Origin: Pseudomonadota bacterium
GTDB taxonomy: Bacteria > Pseudomonadota > Alphaproteobacteria > Rhizobiales > Xanthobacteraceae
Length of the DNA stretch: 12,883 nucleotides
Assembly: GCA_023392205.1 (NCBI GenBank)
Contig: JAEVZN010000459.1
Location: 1-12,883 of the forward strand
Direction of reading: 5' to 3'
Shown here piece after piece: positions 1-7,414 of the stretch. Numbering within the stretch: position 1 is the stretch's first letter; each line of letters opens with the position of its first letter. A program made the translations under genes and the position numbers. The notes beneath the pieces were generated by a model. It searched no databases. It had not been told where the DNA came from and saw nothing but the letters and a program-made list of their open reading frames with translations.

Positions 1-607
1 AATCGCGTAACATCTTGCCATAGGATTTCGAGGTATCCTCGTCCTCGAAAAATCGATGCAGCCAAGACGTATGCGCGGGATCGATTCCGACTTCCAGCGA
101 TTGCAGCCAGTTGCACTCGATCAAACCCTTGAAAGCAAAGGTGTATTCGTCGGGCGCGACGAAGCAGTCGAAATTCGGGAAGGCCGGCGGCTCGCCCGGA
201 CCCAAATAGGCAAACAGAATGCCGCTCTTCTCGACCACCGGATAGGATTTCTGCCGAATGTTGGCGCAGAGGTTCGAGCCGTCGGGTTCCGCCGGCGTTT
301 CAAGGCACTTGCCATTGACGTCGAATTTCCAACCGTGAAAGGCGCAACGCAGGCCGTCCGCCTCCAGCCGTCCGAAGGCGAGATCGGTCCCGCGATGCGG
401 ACAGCCGCGCGCGATCAGGCCGTAGCGGCCGCGTCCGTCCTTGAAGATCACAAGGTCCTCGCCCATCAGCTTGACCGGCTTGATGGGGCGGTTGGTGGCC
501 AGTTCCTCGACCAAAGCAGCGGGCTGCCAGTAACGGCGCAACAGATTGCCGGCCTTGGTGCCAGGATTTGTGCGGGTGATCAGTTCGTTCTGTTCTGCGC
601 TCAGCAT
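1..607 (-). CDS. Rieske non-haem iron oxygenase, alpha subunit (partial, 3' end outside window)
   Basis: The reverse strand reads open from the ATG at 607 to the window edge, giving the first 202 residues of an aromatic ring-hydroxylating oxygenase alpha subunit. The Rieske [2Fe-2S] ligands are present as C69-P-H71 and C88-A-F-H91, followed by GWKFD. The start of the catalytic domain shows D176-x2-H179-x4-H184, which fits the mononuclear iron site of the phthalate 4,5-dioxygenase / vanillate demethylase type. Members use electrons from a separate reductase to hydroxylate or O-demethylate aromatic substrates in the cytoplasm; the substrate here cannot be read from the sequence. An AAAGGA-like ribosome site lies about 10 nt before the ATG. 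The gene is divergent from an IclR-type regulator, which suggests inducible catabolism. No reductase gene is visible inside the window. The family call is firm; the subfamily is less so. Confidence 0.93.
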   Translation of the reverse strand, partial: MLSAEQNELITRTNPGTKAGNLLRRYWQPAALVEELATNRPIKPVKLMGEDLVIFKDGRGRYGLIARGCPHRGTDLAFGRLEADGLRCAFHGWKFDVNGKCLETPAEPDGSNLCANIRQKSYPVVEKSGILFAYLGPGEPPAFPNFDCFVAPDEYTFAFKGLIECNWLQSLEVGIDPAHTSWLHRFFEDEDTSKSYGKMLRD

Positions 608-655
608 GCCGACGATCCTTTCATGCAGGGCTGGCCAATCGGGCCGCAAACGGGT

Positions 656-681
656 ATGTTCGTAGACCGAACATTGGTTCG
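656..681. promoter_or_regulatory. Candidate IclR-type operator: 19-bp palindrome plus third half-site
   Basis: ATGTTCG-TAGAC-CGAACAT at 656-674 is a perfect inverted repeat with 7-bp arms. A further GTTCG at 677-681 repeats the left half-site 19 bp downstream in direct orientation. Three half-sites, two as a palindrome and one as a direct repeat, is the layout I recall for PcaU/PobR operators, and the neighbouring regulator belongs to that group. A possible leftward -10 box (TGTAAT, read at 688-683) with a weak -35 (TTGCGC at 711-706) would place the site around the start of oxygenase transcription. Binding is inferred. Confidence 0.55.
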
Positions 682-741
682 AATTACACCAGATCGAAAG
701 TGGCAGCGCAAGGTCAGGATCGTACCGAAGGTGCCTGGAAT

Positions 742-1542
742 ATGCCGCGGATCGGACGACTGCCCGCAGAGGAAAGCCTCGCAAAAGAGGCAGGACCGGA
801 ATTTCTGGAAGCCTTGGCACGCGGGCTCCGCGTCATGCAGACCTTCGGTCAGGAGCACCGGCAACTTACGCTCAGCGATATCGCGAGGCTGGTCGGGCTT
901 CCGCGTGCCTCGGTGCGGCGAACCCTGCACACGCTGATTCATCTCGGCTTCGCCGAAACGGACGGCCGCATGTTCCGGCTGACGCCACGCGTGTTGATGC
1001 TGGCCAGCGCTTATCTGGCCTCGAACCCGATCTCGAGCATTCTGCAGCCGGCGCTGGAAAATCTGAGTGCGGACATCAATGAAGCCTGCTCTGCAGCGGT
1101 CCTGGACGGCGACGATATGGTGATGATCGCCCATGCCTCTCCGCCGCGCATGCTGCAACTCAGTGCGCAGATCGGCCTGCGCCTGCCGGCCGTGTCCTCT
1201 TCGCTCGGCCGTATTCTGCTGGCCAGCTTCGACGATGAGACACTCGACACATTTCTATCGCGAGTTCAGCCGAACAAGCTCACCAGCCACACCATTGTCG
1301 ACAAAGACAGATTGCGCCGCGCGATCCTGAAGGCACGCACCGATAATCATTCGTTGGTCGACCAAGAGGTGGAACTGGGATTTCGTTCCGTTTCGGTGGC
1401 TTTGCGCAGGCTCGTCGGCAAGACAATCGGTGCCCTGAATGTCGGCGCGCATAGCGAGCGGAGCACGCTCGACAACATGATCAAAACTTTCCTGCCGAAG
1501 CTGCATGCGGTCGCAAACGAATTGCGGCGCCAGTTGATTTGA
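742..1542 (+). CDS. IclR-family transcriptional regulator, PcaR/PcaU/PobR-like
   Basis: This 266-residue DNA-binding regulator has an N-terminal winged helix-turn-helix at about residues 20-80. The segment starts FLEALARGLRVMQTFG and continues TLSDIARLVGLPRASVRR, closely resembling the beta-ketoadipate-pathway regulators PcaR, PcaU and PobR. The C-terminal IclR effector domain (about 90-260) shows SSSLGRILLA, DQEVELGFRSVSVAL and GALNVGAH. Such proteins bind an aromatic acid and usually activate, sometimes repress, an adjacent catabolic operon. The divergent oxygenase gene is the obvious target, and the operator candidate lies between them. I chose the ATG at 742 because GAAGG lies 10 nt upstream. 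A GTG at 700 would add 14 residues but has a poor ribosome site. The inducer is unknown. Confidence 0.9.
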   Translation: MPRIGRLPAEESLAKEAGPEFLEALARGLRVMQTFGQEHRQLTLSDIARLVGLPRASVRRTLHTLIHLGFAETDGRMFRLTPRVLMLASAYLASNPISSILQPALENLSADINEACSAAVLDGDDMVMIAHASPPRMLQLSAQIGLRLPAVSSSLGRILLASFDDETLDTFLSRVQPNKLTSHTIVDKDRLRRAILKARTDNHSLVDQEVELGFRSVSVALRRLVGKTIGALNVGAHSERSTLDNMIKTFLPKLHAVANELRRQLI

Positions 1543-1554
1543 GAAAATGTCCTT

Positions 1555-1568
1555 CAGGCTCAGGCCTG
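1555..1568. terminator. Weak hairpin between convergent genes
   Basis: CAGGC-TCAG-GCCTG forms a 5-bp stem with a 4-nt loop in the 42-bp gap between the convergent regulator and MBL-protein genes. There is no T tract on either side, so any intrinsic termination would be weak. The position is the main argument. Confidence 0.2.
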
Positions 1569-1584
1569 TGCGAAGGCAGATCGG

Positions 1585-2445
1585 TCAGCGCCCCGGCAAC
1601 ACAAGCACCTTCGGCTTGCCGGGCAGCGTGGTTTTCGAAATCACGACCGATGGCGTATCGGCGATCTCAACCTCGAACGTCTCCCGCATTTTATCCAGGA
1701 AACGATTTAGCGTGAATACGCTGAAATAGTGCATCGGGATGACGAGCGGAGCGTTCAACCCTTCCAGCACTTCGACCATACCGTCCAGATCGAGGGTGTA
1801 GCTCCCATCGACAGGGACCATCACCGCATCAATTCTTCCCATGTCATTCATCTGCTGCTGAGTCAGCGTATGGTGCAGATGCCCGAGATGAGCGATGCAC
1901 ATATTGGCGATTTCGAACACGAAGATCGAATTGCCATGCCGCTGCGTGCCGCCGCCATAGTCACGAATGTTGGTCGGCACATTTCGCACCCGCACATCCC
2001 TGACTTCAACATCGTGCAGCACCGGCTTGCCGAATTCCGATCCCCAGCCAGGCAGGACATACGGGATGGCCGGATCCGGATTGTCTGTGTAGTGGGTCGA
2101 GTGCGCACGGTTCATGGTGATCACGTCTGGCAGCACCGGCGGCTTGACGTAATCATTGTAATCCGTCGCGATACGCACCAGCCGTGGACTTTCGATCAGA
2201 AAGGTCGAGTGGCCGACATAGGTAATGCGCACCTGATCGCCGGCCAGAGCGGCCGAGCGGAAGGCGGCCGGGATAACGCGGGGCTGCCGCGCGGCGACGA
2301 GGCCGGGGCAATTTTCCATCATTTGCGGTTTCGGCGCGGACTGGGCGGGCACGGAGCGAATGCGCTCTGACGCCTGCGCTTCGAACGGAAGCAGCATCGC
2401 ACCTGCGGCGACAACCCCCAAAAACCAAGCTCCGGAACTTCGCAT
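1585..2445 (-). CDS. Exported metallo-beta-lactamase-fold protein (UlaG-like, COG2220-type) with atypical metal motifs
   Basis: This 286-residue protein has an N-terminal signal peptide: a hydrophobic stretch at residues 7-20, then a likely cleavage after A23-Q-A25, so it probably works in the periplasm. The core resembles UlaG-like MBL hydrolases: ITYVGHSTFLIES (74-86), IAHLG (184-188), a DAVMVPVDG strand (206-214) and VIPMHYF (235-241). The metal motifs are unusual. Where HxHxDH is expected it has H115-S-T-H118-Y-T-D121-N, and where HLGD is usual it has HLGHLHH (186-192). H186 and H239 remain as likely ligands. It may be an authentic variant subfamily with changed metal binding or a non-canonical hydrolase; the substrate is unknown. 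GCGGAG lies 6 nt before the ATG. A terminator upstream and its own promoter candidate suggest a separate transcript. Confidence 0.8.
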   Translation of the reverse strand: MRSSGAWFLGVVAAGAMLLPFEAQASERIRSVPAQSAPKPQMMENCPGLVAARQPRVIPAAFRSAALAGDQVRITYVGHSTFLIESPRLVRIATDYNDYVKPPVLPDVITMNRAHSTHYTDNPDPAIPYVLPGWGSEFGKPVLHDVEVRDVRVRNVPTNIRDYGGGTQRHGNSIFVFEIANMCIAHLGHLHHTLTQQQMNDMGRIDAVMVPVDGSYTLDLDGMVEVLEGLNAPLVIPMHYFSVFTLNRFLDKMRETFEVEIADTPSVVISKTTLPGKPKVLVLPGR

Positions 2446-2468
2446 TCGCCGCTCCGCGTTGAATGGAA

Positions 2469-2498
2469 ACTATGACACGGCAAGCAGGGACCAGACAA
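2469..2498 (-). promoter_or_regulatory. Candidate sigma-70 promoter for the MBL-fold gene
   Basis: Read leftwards, TTGTCT (2498-2493) is followed after 18 bp by CATAGT (2474-2469), each matching four of six consensus bases. Transcription would start near 2462, leaving a leader of about 16 nt that carries the GGAG ribosome site. A 19-bp inverted repeat overlaps the -35 box. Confidence 0.35.
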
Positions 2499-2510
2499 TT
2501 CACCTGTCTG
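2492..2510. repeat. Inverted repeat overlapping the putative -35 of the MBL gene
   Basis: CAGACA-ATTCACC-TGTCTG is a perfect inverted repeat with 6-bp arms and a 7-bp spacer. Its left arm covers most of the putative -35 element, a position suited to a repressor site. No regulator can be named. Confidence 0.4.
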
Positions 2511-2525
2511 TGCAATGCGATGAAC

Positions 2526-2552
2526 AAAAAAGCGGCGCCTGAGGGACGCCGC
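2526..2552 (-). terminator. Rho-independent terminator of the coiled-coil protein gene
   Basis: Read on the reverse strand, GCGGCG, a 9-nt loop and CGCCGC form a GC-only 6-bp stem (2552-2532), extendable by a T-G and a C-G pair. It is followed at once by six T (2531-2526). It starts 25 nt after the stop of the 2578-3465 gene, the classic position, and separates that gene from the MBL gene downstream. Confidence 0.85.
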
Positions 2553-2577
2553 GACAAACCGAAGCAGATAATCCGGA

Positions 2578-3465
2578 TCAGCGCTCGACGATCAACCCGC
2601 GCGGCGTCACCACCACCCAGCGCCCGTCCTGACGCCGGATCGTCTCGACCCGGCCTATTCCCGGCAGATTGACCCCCGGAATCACTTCGTACATTCCAAA
2701 GCGCTGGCTCTCGACCATGGCGCGCCCGCGATAAACGTCGCGCAGCACCCAGCTGGACACGACCGCGGGCCGCTCCTGCTGCTTGGGGGCGATCGAGCCG
2801 GTTGTTTCCGGCGCGGCGGATGCGAGTGTTGGCCCCGCGGCGGCGGGCGGCACGGACGCGGCAGCCGTGCGCTTTTCGATCCGCTCCAGCAACTCGGACA
2901 GCTTGGCGACGCGCGCGACCGGCTCGGCCTGCGCCTTTTCGCTGCGCTCGACACGCTCCGCGATCTTGTTCAACTGGCTGCTGGCCGTCTTGGCATTGGC
3001 GTCGAGTGTCGCCTTGAGCGAGGACACTTCCGCCGAAAGTTGCGTGATTACCCCACGCAACGCGTTGACTTCGATCGTGCGGGCATTCTCCGAACTGGCC
3101 GGATCGGGCTTTGCGAACGTCACGGCAGCCATGGCCCCGACTGCCGATCCCGCAGCTGCGGACAAGGCGATGGCAATCGTCATCACACCGATGCGACTGA
3201 GACGCGGTCGCGACATAATCGGAAAAAAGTCGCCGAGCGATCGCCGCGAAGCGGTGGATGCTGCCTCTGCCGCGACTTCCGGGTCAACGACCCGCTCCGC
3301 TTTTGCCGGCTCGGGTGCACTGACGGTGGGCTCCGGCGCTGCCTCCTCCGATGCATGCAGATCTGGCGCGAGGCCCGGGGCCAATTCAGGTGACAGTTCC
3401 GGCAACTTCCCCGTATCGGCAATGACGGCATCGGGTTGCTTTGCAGTCTCGTCGGGCTGGCCCAT
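2578..3465 (-). CDS. Membrane-anchored coiled-coil protein of unknown function
   Basis: I do not recognise a characterised family for this 295-residue protein, though similar hypothetical proteins occur in Bradyrhizobium relatives as I recall them. Residues 1-75 are acidic and rich in Pro, Ala and Glu, likely disordered and cytoplasmic. A single transmembrane helix spans about 92-117 (IGVMTIAIALSAAAGSAVGA...). Residues 127-200 are charged heptad-like sequence, probably a coiled coil, followed by an Ala/Pro linker. The C-terminal domain (235-295) is compact: SSWVLRDVYRGRAMVE, then YEVIPGVNLPGIGRVE, and the ending GRWVVVTPRGLIVER. It looks like a small beta-domain on the far side of the membrane. 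The ATG at 3465 is preceded by GGAG at 8 nt. A strong terminator follows the gene. A role in envelope structure or signalling is possible but unproven. Confidence 0.8.
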   Translation of the reverse strand: MGQPDETAKQPDAVIADTGKLPELSPELAPGLAPDLHASEEAAPEPTVSAPEPAKAERVVDPEVAAEAASTASRRSLGDFFPIMSRPRLSRIGVMTIAIALSAAAGSAVGAMAAVTFAKPDPASSENARTIEVNALRGVITQLSAEVSSLKATLDANAKTASSQLNKIAERVERSEKAQAEPVARVAKLSELLERIEKRTAAASVPPAAAGPTLASAAPETTGSIAPKQQERPAVVSSWVLRDVYRGRAMVESQRFGMYEVIPGVNLPGIGRVETIRRQDGRWVVVTPRGLIVER

Positions 3466-3533
3466 GGCTGTGGCTCCGCGGTGATAACTTTCACCAATGG
3501 GTAACCAAAGCCGCTTACGAAACTGTTAAGCTT

Positions 3534-3560
3534 GTCAGTGCTGCGCGATGCAGCACTGAC
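3534..3560. repeat. 27-bp palindrome with perfect 11-bp arms downstream of the adenosine kinase gene
   Basis: GTCAGTGCTGC, a 5-nt spacer (GCGAT) and GCAGCACTGAC form an uninterrupted 11-bp stem. It lies 30 bp after the kinase stop and 69 bp before the start of the coiled-coil protein gene. Neither strand has a T tract next to it, so it is not a standard intrinsic terminator. It could stabilise a 3' end, attenuate read-through, or bind a dimeric regulator. Confidence 0.6.
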
Positions 3561-3589
3561 CTCTACGGTTAAAGAAAATCCTGGTTGCG

Positions 3590-4588
3590 TCAGAGCAGCC
3601 CGTTTTCCTGCGCCAATGCCTTGAGCGAGACCTCCGGCCGCGCGCCCATATGCTGGATCACTTCGGCGGCCGCGAGCGCACCCAGTTTCCCGCAAGCGAC
3701 ATGATCGCGGCCGTTGGCCAGCCCGAACAGAAAACCTGCCGCGAACAGGTCGCCCGCGCCGGTGGTATCGACCACACGCTCCACACCGGCCGCCGGCACA
3801 GCTTTCATCCCGTCCTTGCCGACAACGACGCAGCCCTTTTCGCTGCGCGTGACCACTGCCAGCGCCACGTCGTTACGCAAAGCGGCAACACCAGTGTCGA
3901 AATCCGACGTCTCGTAAAGACTTTTCAGCTCGGCTTCATTGGCGAAAATCAGATCGACGGTGCGGTCACGCATCAATGCGAGGAATTCATCCCGGAAACG
4001 GCCGACACAAAAGGCATCCGACAAGGTGAGCGCCACCATACGGCCCGCATCATGCGCGGCCTTCGATGCCTTGCGGAAGGCCTCTTTTGCGTGCGGGGGA
4101 TCCCACAGATAGCCTTCGCGATAGGTGATCGCCGCCTGCCCGACCGCATCGGGATCAATATCGCCGGGCGTGAGATTCTGGGCCGCACCGAGATACGTGT
4201 TCATGGTGCGCTCGCCATCCGGTGTCACCATGATGTAGCAGCGCCCGGTGGACGCACCGTCAGCCGCCTGTGGCGTGTCGAACGCCACTTTGAGCGCGCG
4301 GATGTCATGCGCGAATACGCGGCCGAGTTCGTCGTCGCGCACCTTTCCGACAAAGGCGGCACGCCCGCCGAAACTCGCAAGTCCGGCAATTGTGTTCGCC
4401 GCCGAGCCCCCGGAGCTTTCGGTCGCCGGCCCCATGGCATCATAGATCGCAGCCGCTCGATCCTCATCGATCAGGGTCATGCCGCCCTTCTGCATGCCGT
4501 GTTTGATAAGGAAATCGTCCTCGGCGCGGGCAATGACATCGACGATGGCATTGCCGATTCCGAGTACGTCGTAGCGGGGATCAGTCAT
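3590..4588 (-). CDS. PfkB-family carbohydrate/nucleoside kinase, probably adenosine kinase
   Basis: This 332-residue cytoplasmic kinase has both PfkB signatures. The first is SGGSAANTIAGLASFGG (59-75), and the second is DTTGAGDLFAAGF (274-286), whose D280 is the catalytic base. NEAE (217-220) matches the NxxE motif that places Mg2+ and phosphate. The N-terminal YDVLGIGNAIVD and the TMNTYLGAAQNL segment fit the rhizobial adenosine kinase group, which phosphorylates adenosine to AMP in purine salvage; a ribokinase-like sugar specificity is less likely but not excluded. I chose the ATG at 4588 because AGAGGA lies 7 nt upstream and a promoter candidate lies just before it. The reading frame stays open further upstream to 4741 but would run into murJ. 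The gene is divergent from murJ. Confidence 0.9.
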   Translation of the reverse strand: MTDPRYDVLGIGNAIVDVIARAEDDFLIKHGMQKGGMTLIDEDRAAAIYDAMGPATESSGGSAANTIAGLASFGGRAAFVGKVRDDELGRVFAHDIRALKVAFDTPQAADGASTGRCYIMVTPDGERTMNTYLGAAQNLTPGDIDPDAVGQAAITYREGYLWDPPHAKEAFRKASKAAHDAGRMVALTLSDAFCVGRFRDEFLALMRDRTVDLIFANEAELKSLYETSDFDTGVAALRNDVALAVVTRSEKGCVVVGKDGMKAVPAAGVERVVDTTGAGDLFAAGFLFGLANGRDHVACGKLGALAAAEVIQHMGARPEVSLKALAQENGLL

Positions 4589-4616
4589 CAGCGTTCCTCT
4601 GGCGTGAAGGCGCCGC

Positions 4617-4644
4617 ACTATAGCGATGCGAGGACGTATCGCAA
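4617..4644 (-). promoter_or_regulatory. Candidate sigma-70 promoter of the adenosine kinase gene
   Basis: Read leftwards, TTGCGA (4644-4639), a 16-bp spacer and TATAGT (4622-4617) form a good housekeeping promoter. Transcription would start near 4610, giving a leader of about 22 nt with the AGAGGA ribosome site. This supports the start at 4588. Confidence 0.5.
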
Positions 4645-4671
4645 CTTTGTCCTCCGGACATGGTGTGAGGC

Positions 4672-4701
4672 GTGACGGCGATATATCCAGCCCGCTAGAA
4701 T
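4672..4701 (+). promoter_or_regulatory. Candidate sigma-70 promoter of murJ
   Basis: GTGACG (4672-4677), an 18-bp spacer and TAGAAT (4696-4701) lie just upstream of murJ. A start near 4708 would give a very short leader carrying AAGGGG and would exclude the in-frame ATGs at 4700 and 4706. The same TAGAAT box with an 18-bp spacer occurs before the Fur-family gene. Confidence 0.4.
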
Positions 4702-4723
4702 GGGCATGAAGGGGCCATATCCC

Positions 4724-6280
4724 ATGTCCATCACACGCCATGTCGCTGTCGTCGGCGCTGCGACGCTTGTATCGCGCGTGCTCGGCTTCGCGCGAGATGT
4801 CGCGGTGGCCGCCCTGTTCGGGGCCGGTGCACGAGCGGACGCCTTTGTGGTTGCGTTTCAGCTGACCAACCTGATCCGCCGGCTGATGACCGAGGGCGCC
4901 CTCAATGCAGCGCTGGTTCCGCTCTATCTGCGGCGGCGCGACGAAGGCGGCGAAACCGCAGCCGGTGCATTTGCGGGTCAGGTGATCGGCACCATCACGC
5001 TGACGGCTGTGGTATTGTCGGTGCTACTGGCAGTGCTCATGCCGCTCCTCATGCTGCTGCTGGCGCCCGGTTTTGCCGAAGATGCGGAGCGCCTGGACCT
5101 CGCTGTATTGCTCGCACGACTGATGCTGCCCTATCTGATTATGGCCGGACCGGTCGCGGTGCTGATGGGCGTGCTCAATGCCAACCATCGCTTTGCGACA
5201 GCGGCCAGCGTAGCGATCGTGTTCAACGGCACCATTCTGATGGCCGTTGCCCTAATCTTTACAGCCCGGCTCGGCGACAGCGACGCATCGGCGCAATTTC
5301 TGGCAATAGCCGTTGCCGCCTCCGGCCTGTGCCAGTTCGCTCTCGTCGGCACCGTAGTCTTTCTGGCTCCCGAGAAGGCAAGCCCGCTCGGAATTCTTCC
5401 GAAAGATCAGGCGTGCATTTTCGCGGCGCTGGCCATTCCCGGCCTGATCGCCAGCGGCATCCCTCAGCTGACCATGATCGCGGCTGTCATAGTGGCCTCG
5501 GATATTCCGGGTGCGGTCGCCCAGCTTTATTACGCCAACCGTCTCGTTGAACTTCCGCTCGGGATCGTCGGCATTGCCATCGGCACCGTAATGACCCCCG
5601 CATTGACACACGCCAGCCGGTCGTCTGAACCCGATACCGGTCAGAAAACCTTGCGCACGGGACTGGAAATGGCGCTGGCGCTGTCTCTGCCTGCGGCAAT
5701 CGCGCTCACGATACTCTCCGGCCCGATTGTCCGCATCCTGTTCGAGCGTGGTGCATTTACCGCGGCCGACACAGACGCCACCGCGATGCTGCTTGCGGCC
5801 TTGGCGCTCGGCCTGCCGGGACAGGTACTGTTAAAAGTGCTGGCTTCAGTGTTCTTTGCGCAAGAGAACACACGTACCCCGATGCTGGCCACTCTCGCGG
5901 GTCTGGCCGCAGCCCTGCTCGGAAGCCTGGCGCTGATCAGGCCGTTCGGAGCACCCGGCATCGCAGTCGCGGTCGCGATGTCGGGCTATGGCGCGGCTGG
6001 TCTGCTGTGGCTGCTGGCCGTGCGACGGCGGTTATTGAGCCCACAAGGCCTTCGATGGCTTCGACTGGCCCAGATCGGGATCTGCGCCATGATCATGGGA
6101 GCGGCCGTCTATGCGATGGCTTCACTGTCGGGGCTGACCACCGGAGCCGACCTTGGCCGCCTGGCCCAGACAGCGCTGCTGGCCGCGACGATCGCGGCGG
6201 GCCTTGCGCTTTATCTCGGCGCTTTGTGGGTCTGCGGGCTCGGCCGGGAAACCGCGCCTTCCTCACTGCGCGAACGCTAA
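4724..6280 (+). CDS. murJ: Lipid II flippase MurJ
   Basis: This 518-residue polytopic inner-membrane protein belongs to the MurJ/MviN branch of the MOP superfamily. MurJ moves lipid-linked peptidoglycan precursor (lipid II) from the cytoplasmic to the periplasmic face. The length and the many hydrophobic helices fit the 14-helix fold. Residues known to be essential in E. coli MurJ fall at the same numbers here: R18, R24, D39, R52 and E57, within SRVLGFARD and [11 protein letters not shown] threonine (T48) stands where the family usually has the proline of [24 protein letters not shown] is the conserved helix 8 region. I chose the ATG at 4724 because AAGGGG lies 9 nt upstream; ATGs at 4700 and 4706 are in frame but lack a good site. 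It is divergent from the adenosine kinase gene, and trpS follows 77 bp later. Confidence 0.97.
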   Translation: MSITRHVAVVGAATLVSRVLGFARDVAVAALFGAGARADAFVVAFQLTNLIRRLMTEGALNAALVPLYLRRRDEGGETAAGAFAGQVIGTITLTAVVLSVLLAVLMPLLMLLLAPGFAEDAERLDLAVLLARLMLPYLIMAGPVAVLMGVLNANHRFATAASVAIVFNGTILMAVALIFTARLGDSDASAQFLAIAVAASGLCQFALVGTVVFLAPEKASPLGILPKDQACIFAALAIPGLIASGIPQLTMIAAVIVASDIPGAVAQLYYANRLVELPLGIVGIAIGTVMTPALTHASRSSEPDTGQKTLRTGLEMALALSLPAAIALTILSGPIVRILFERGAFTAADTDATAMLLAALALGLPGQVLLKVLASVFFAQENTRTPMLATLAGLAAALLGSLALIRPFGAPGIAVAVAMSGYGAAGLLWLLAVRRRLLSPQGLRWLRLAQIGICAMIMGAAVYAMASLSGLTTGADLGRLAQTALLAATIAAGLALYLGALWVCGLGRETAPSSLRER

Positions 6281-6357
6281 GGCCTTGCCTAGCAACGCCG
6301 CGCCGTGGCATGGACGCCGCCTTGCGGACAGACGCAGCAGGCAGGAGCAGGCCGGCA

Positions 6358-7392
6358 ATGGCTTTCAAACAATTGGTATTTTCCGGCGTCCAACCGACCG
6401 GAAACCTGCATCTTGGCAATTATCTCGGTGCGATCACGAAGTTCGTCGATCTGCAGAAGAATTATGACTGCATCTATTGTGTGGTCGATCTGCATGCCAT
6501 CACGACCTGGCAGGATCCGGAAGAATTGCCGCGCGCCATCCGCGAAGTGACCGCTGCCTTCATTGCCTGCGGAATCGATCCTGCGAAACATATCGTCTTT
6601 AACCAGAGCCAGGTTGCCGAACATGCGGAACTGGCGTGGGTATTCAATTGCGTCGCCCGCATGGGCTGGCTGAACCGGATGACGCAATTCAAGGAGAAGG
6701 CGGGCAAGGATCGCGAGAATGTATCGGTCGGCCTGTTCGCCTATCCGACCCTGATGGCGGCGGACATCCTTGTCTATCGCGCGACGCATGTGCCGGTCGG
6801 CGAAGACCAGAAACAGCATCTGGAATTGTCGCGCGACGTGGCGCAGAAATTCAATAATGATTTCTCGACCTCCATCACCCGGCAGGGTCTGGGTGAAACG
6901 TTCTTTCCGCTCCCGGAGCCGGTAATTCAGGGACCGGCCACACGCGTCATGTCCTTGCGCGACGGCGCCAAGAAGATGTCGAAATCCGACGCATCGGAAT
7001 ATTCGCGCATCAACCTCACCGACGATGCCGACGCCATCGCGCAGAAAATCCGCAAGGCCAAGACGGATCCCGAACCGCTGCCGAGTGAGGAAAAGGGACT
7101 GGAGCCACGCCCCGAGGCAGACAATCTCGTCGGGATCTTCGCGGCGCTGAAAGATGTATCGAAGACGGACGTGCTGAGAGAATATGGCGGCGCACAATTC
7201 TCGGTCTTCAAATCGGCGCTGGTCGATCTCGCCGTGGAAAAGCTTGGGCCTATCGGCGCGGAGATGAAGAAGCTTGTCGCCGATCCGACCTATATCGACA
7301 GAGTTCTTGCGGACGGTTCGGACCGTGCGCGCGTGATCGCCGCCGAGACCATGAAGTCCGTAAAGGACATTGTGGGATTCGTCCGCCGTTGA
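6358..7392 (+). CDS. trpS: Tryptophan--tRNA ligase
   Basis: This 344-residue class Ic aminoacyl-tRNA synthetase charges tRNA-Trp in the cytoplasm. The N-terminus [19 protein letters not shown] carries the HIGH-type signature as HLGN (18-21). GEDQKQH (148-154) is the conserved active-site segment. KKMSKS holds the KMSKS loop (206-210), which binds ATP. The length is normal for a bacterial TrpS. The frame is open far upstream within murJ, but the ATG at 6358 has AGGAG 10 nt before it and gives the expected N-terminus; an in-frame ATG at 6310 would add 16 unlikely residues. It follows murJ by 77 bp on the same strand and may be co-transcribed with it. Confidence 0.97.
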   Translation: MAFKQLVFSGVQPTGNLHLGNYLGAITKFVDLQKNYDCIYCVVDLHAITTWQDPEELPRAIREVTAAFIACGIDPAKHIVFNQSQVAEHAELAWVFNCVARMGWLNRMTQFKEKAGKDRENVSVGLFAYPTLMAADILVYRATHVPVGEDQKQHLELSRDVAQKFNNDFSTSITRQGLGETFFPLPEPVIQGPATRVMSLRDGAKKMSKSDASEYSRINLTDDADAIAQKIRKAKTDPEPLPSEEKGLEPRPEADNLVGIFAALKDVSKTDVLREYGGAQFSVFKSALVDLAVEKLGPIGAEMKKLVADPTYIDRVLADGSDRARVIAAETMKSVKDIVGFVRR

Positions 7393-7414
7393 GCGGCAGG
7401 ATGGTTTCAAAAGT

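Noticed and set aside
56..937. Long forward frame of 293 codons over the start of the window
   Set aside because: It is antisense to the Rieske oxygenase, whose two iron-binding motifs are clear on the other strand, and it runs into the IclR gene. Its sequence resembles no family.
1592..1623. CCCGGCAA/TTGCCGGG inverted repeat as terminator of the MBL gene
   Set aside because: It lies inside the last codons of the gene, has a 16-nt loop and no T tract, and is explained by a repeated Leu-Pro-Gly coding pattern.
3590..4741. Longer adenosine kinase starting at 4741
   Set aside because: The extra 51 residues have no kinase character, would overlap the murJ start, and lie upstream of the promoter and ribosome site that support 4588.
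6289..7410. Long reverse frame of 373 codons opposite trpS
   Set aside because: trpS on the forward strand has complete signature motifs; the reverse frame is a GC-rich codon shadow.
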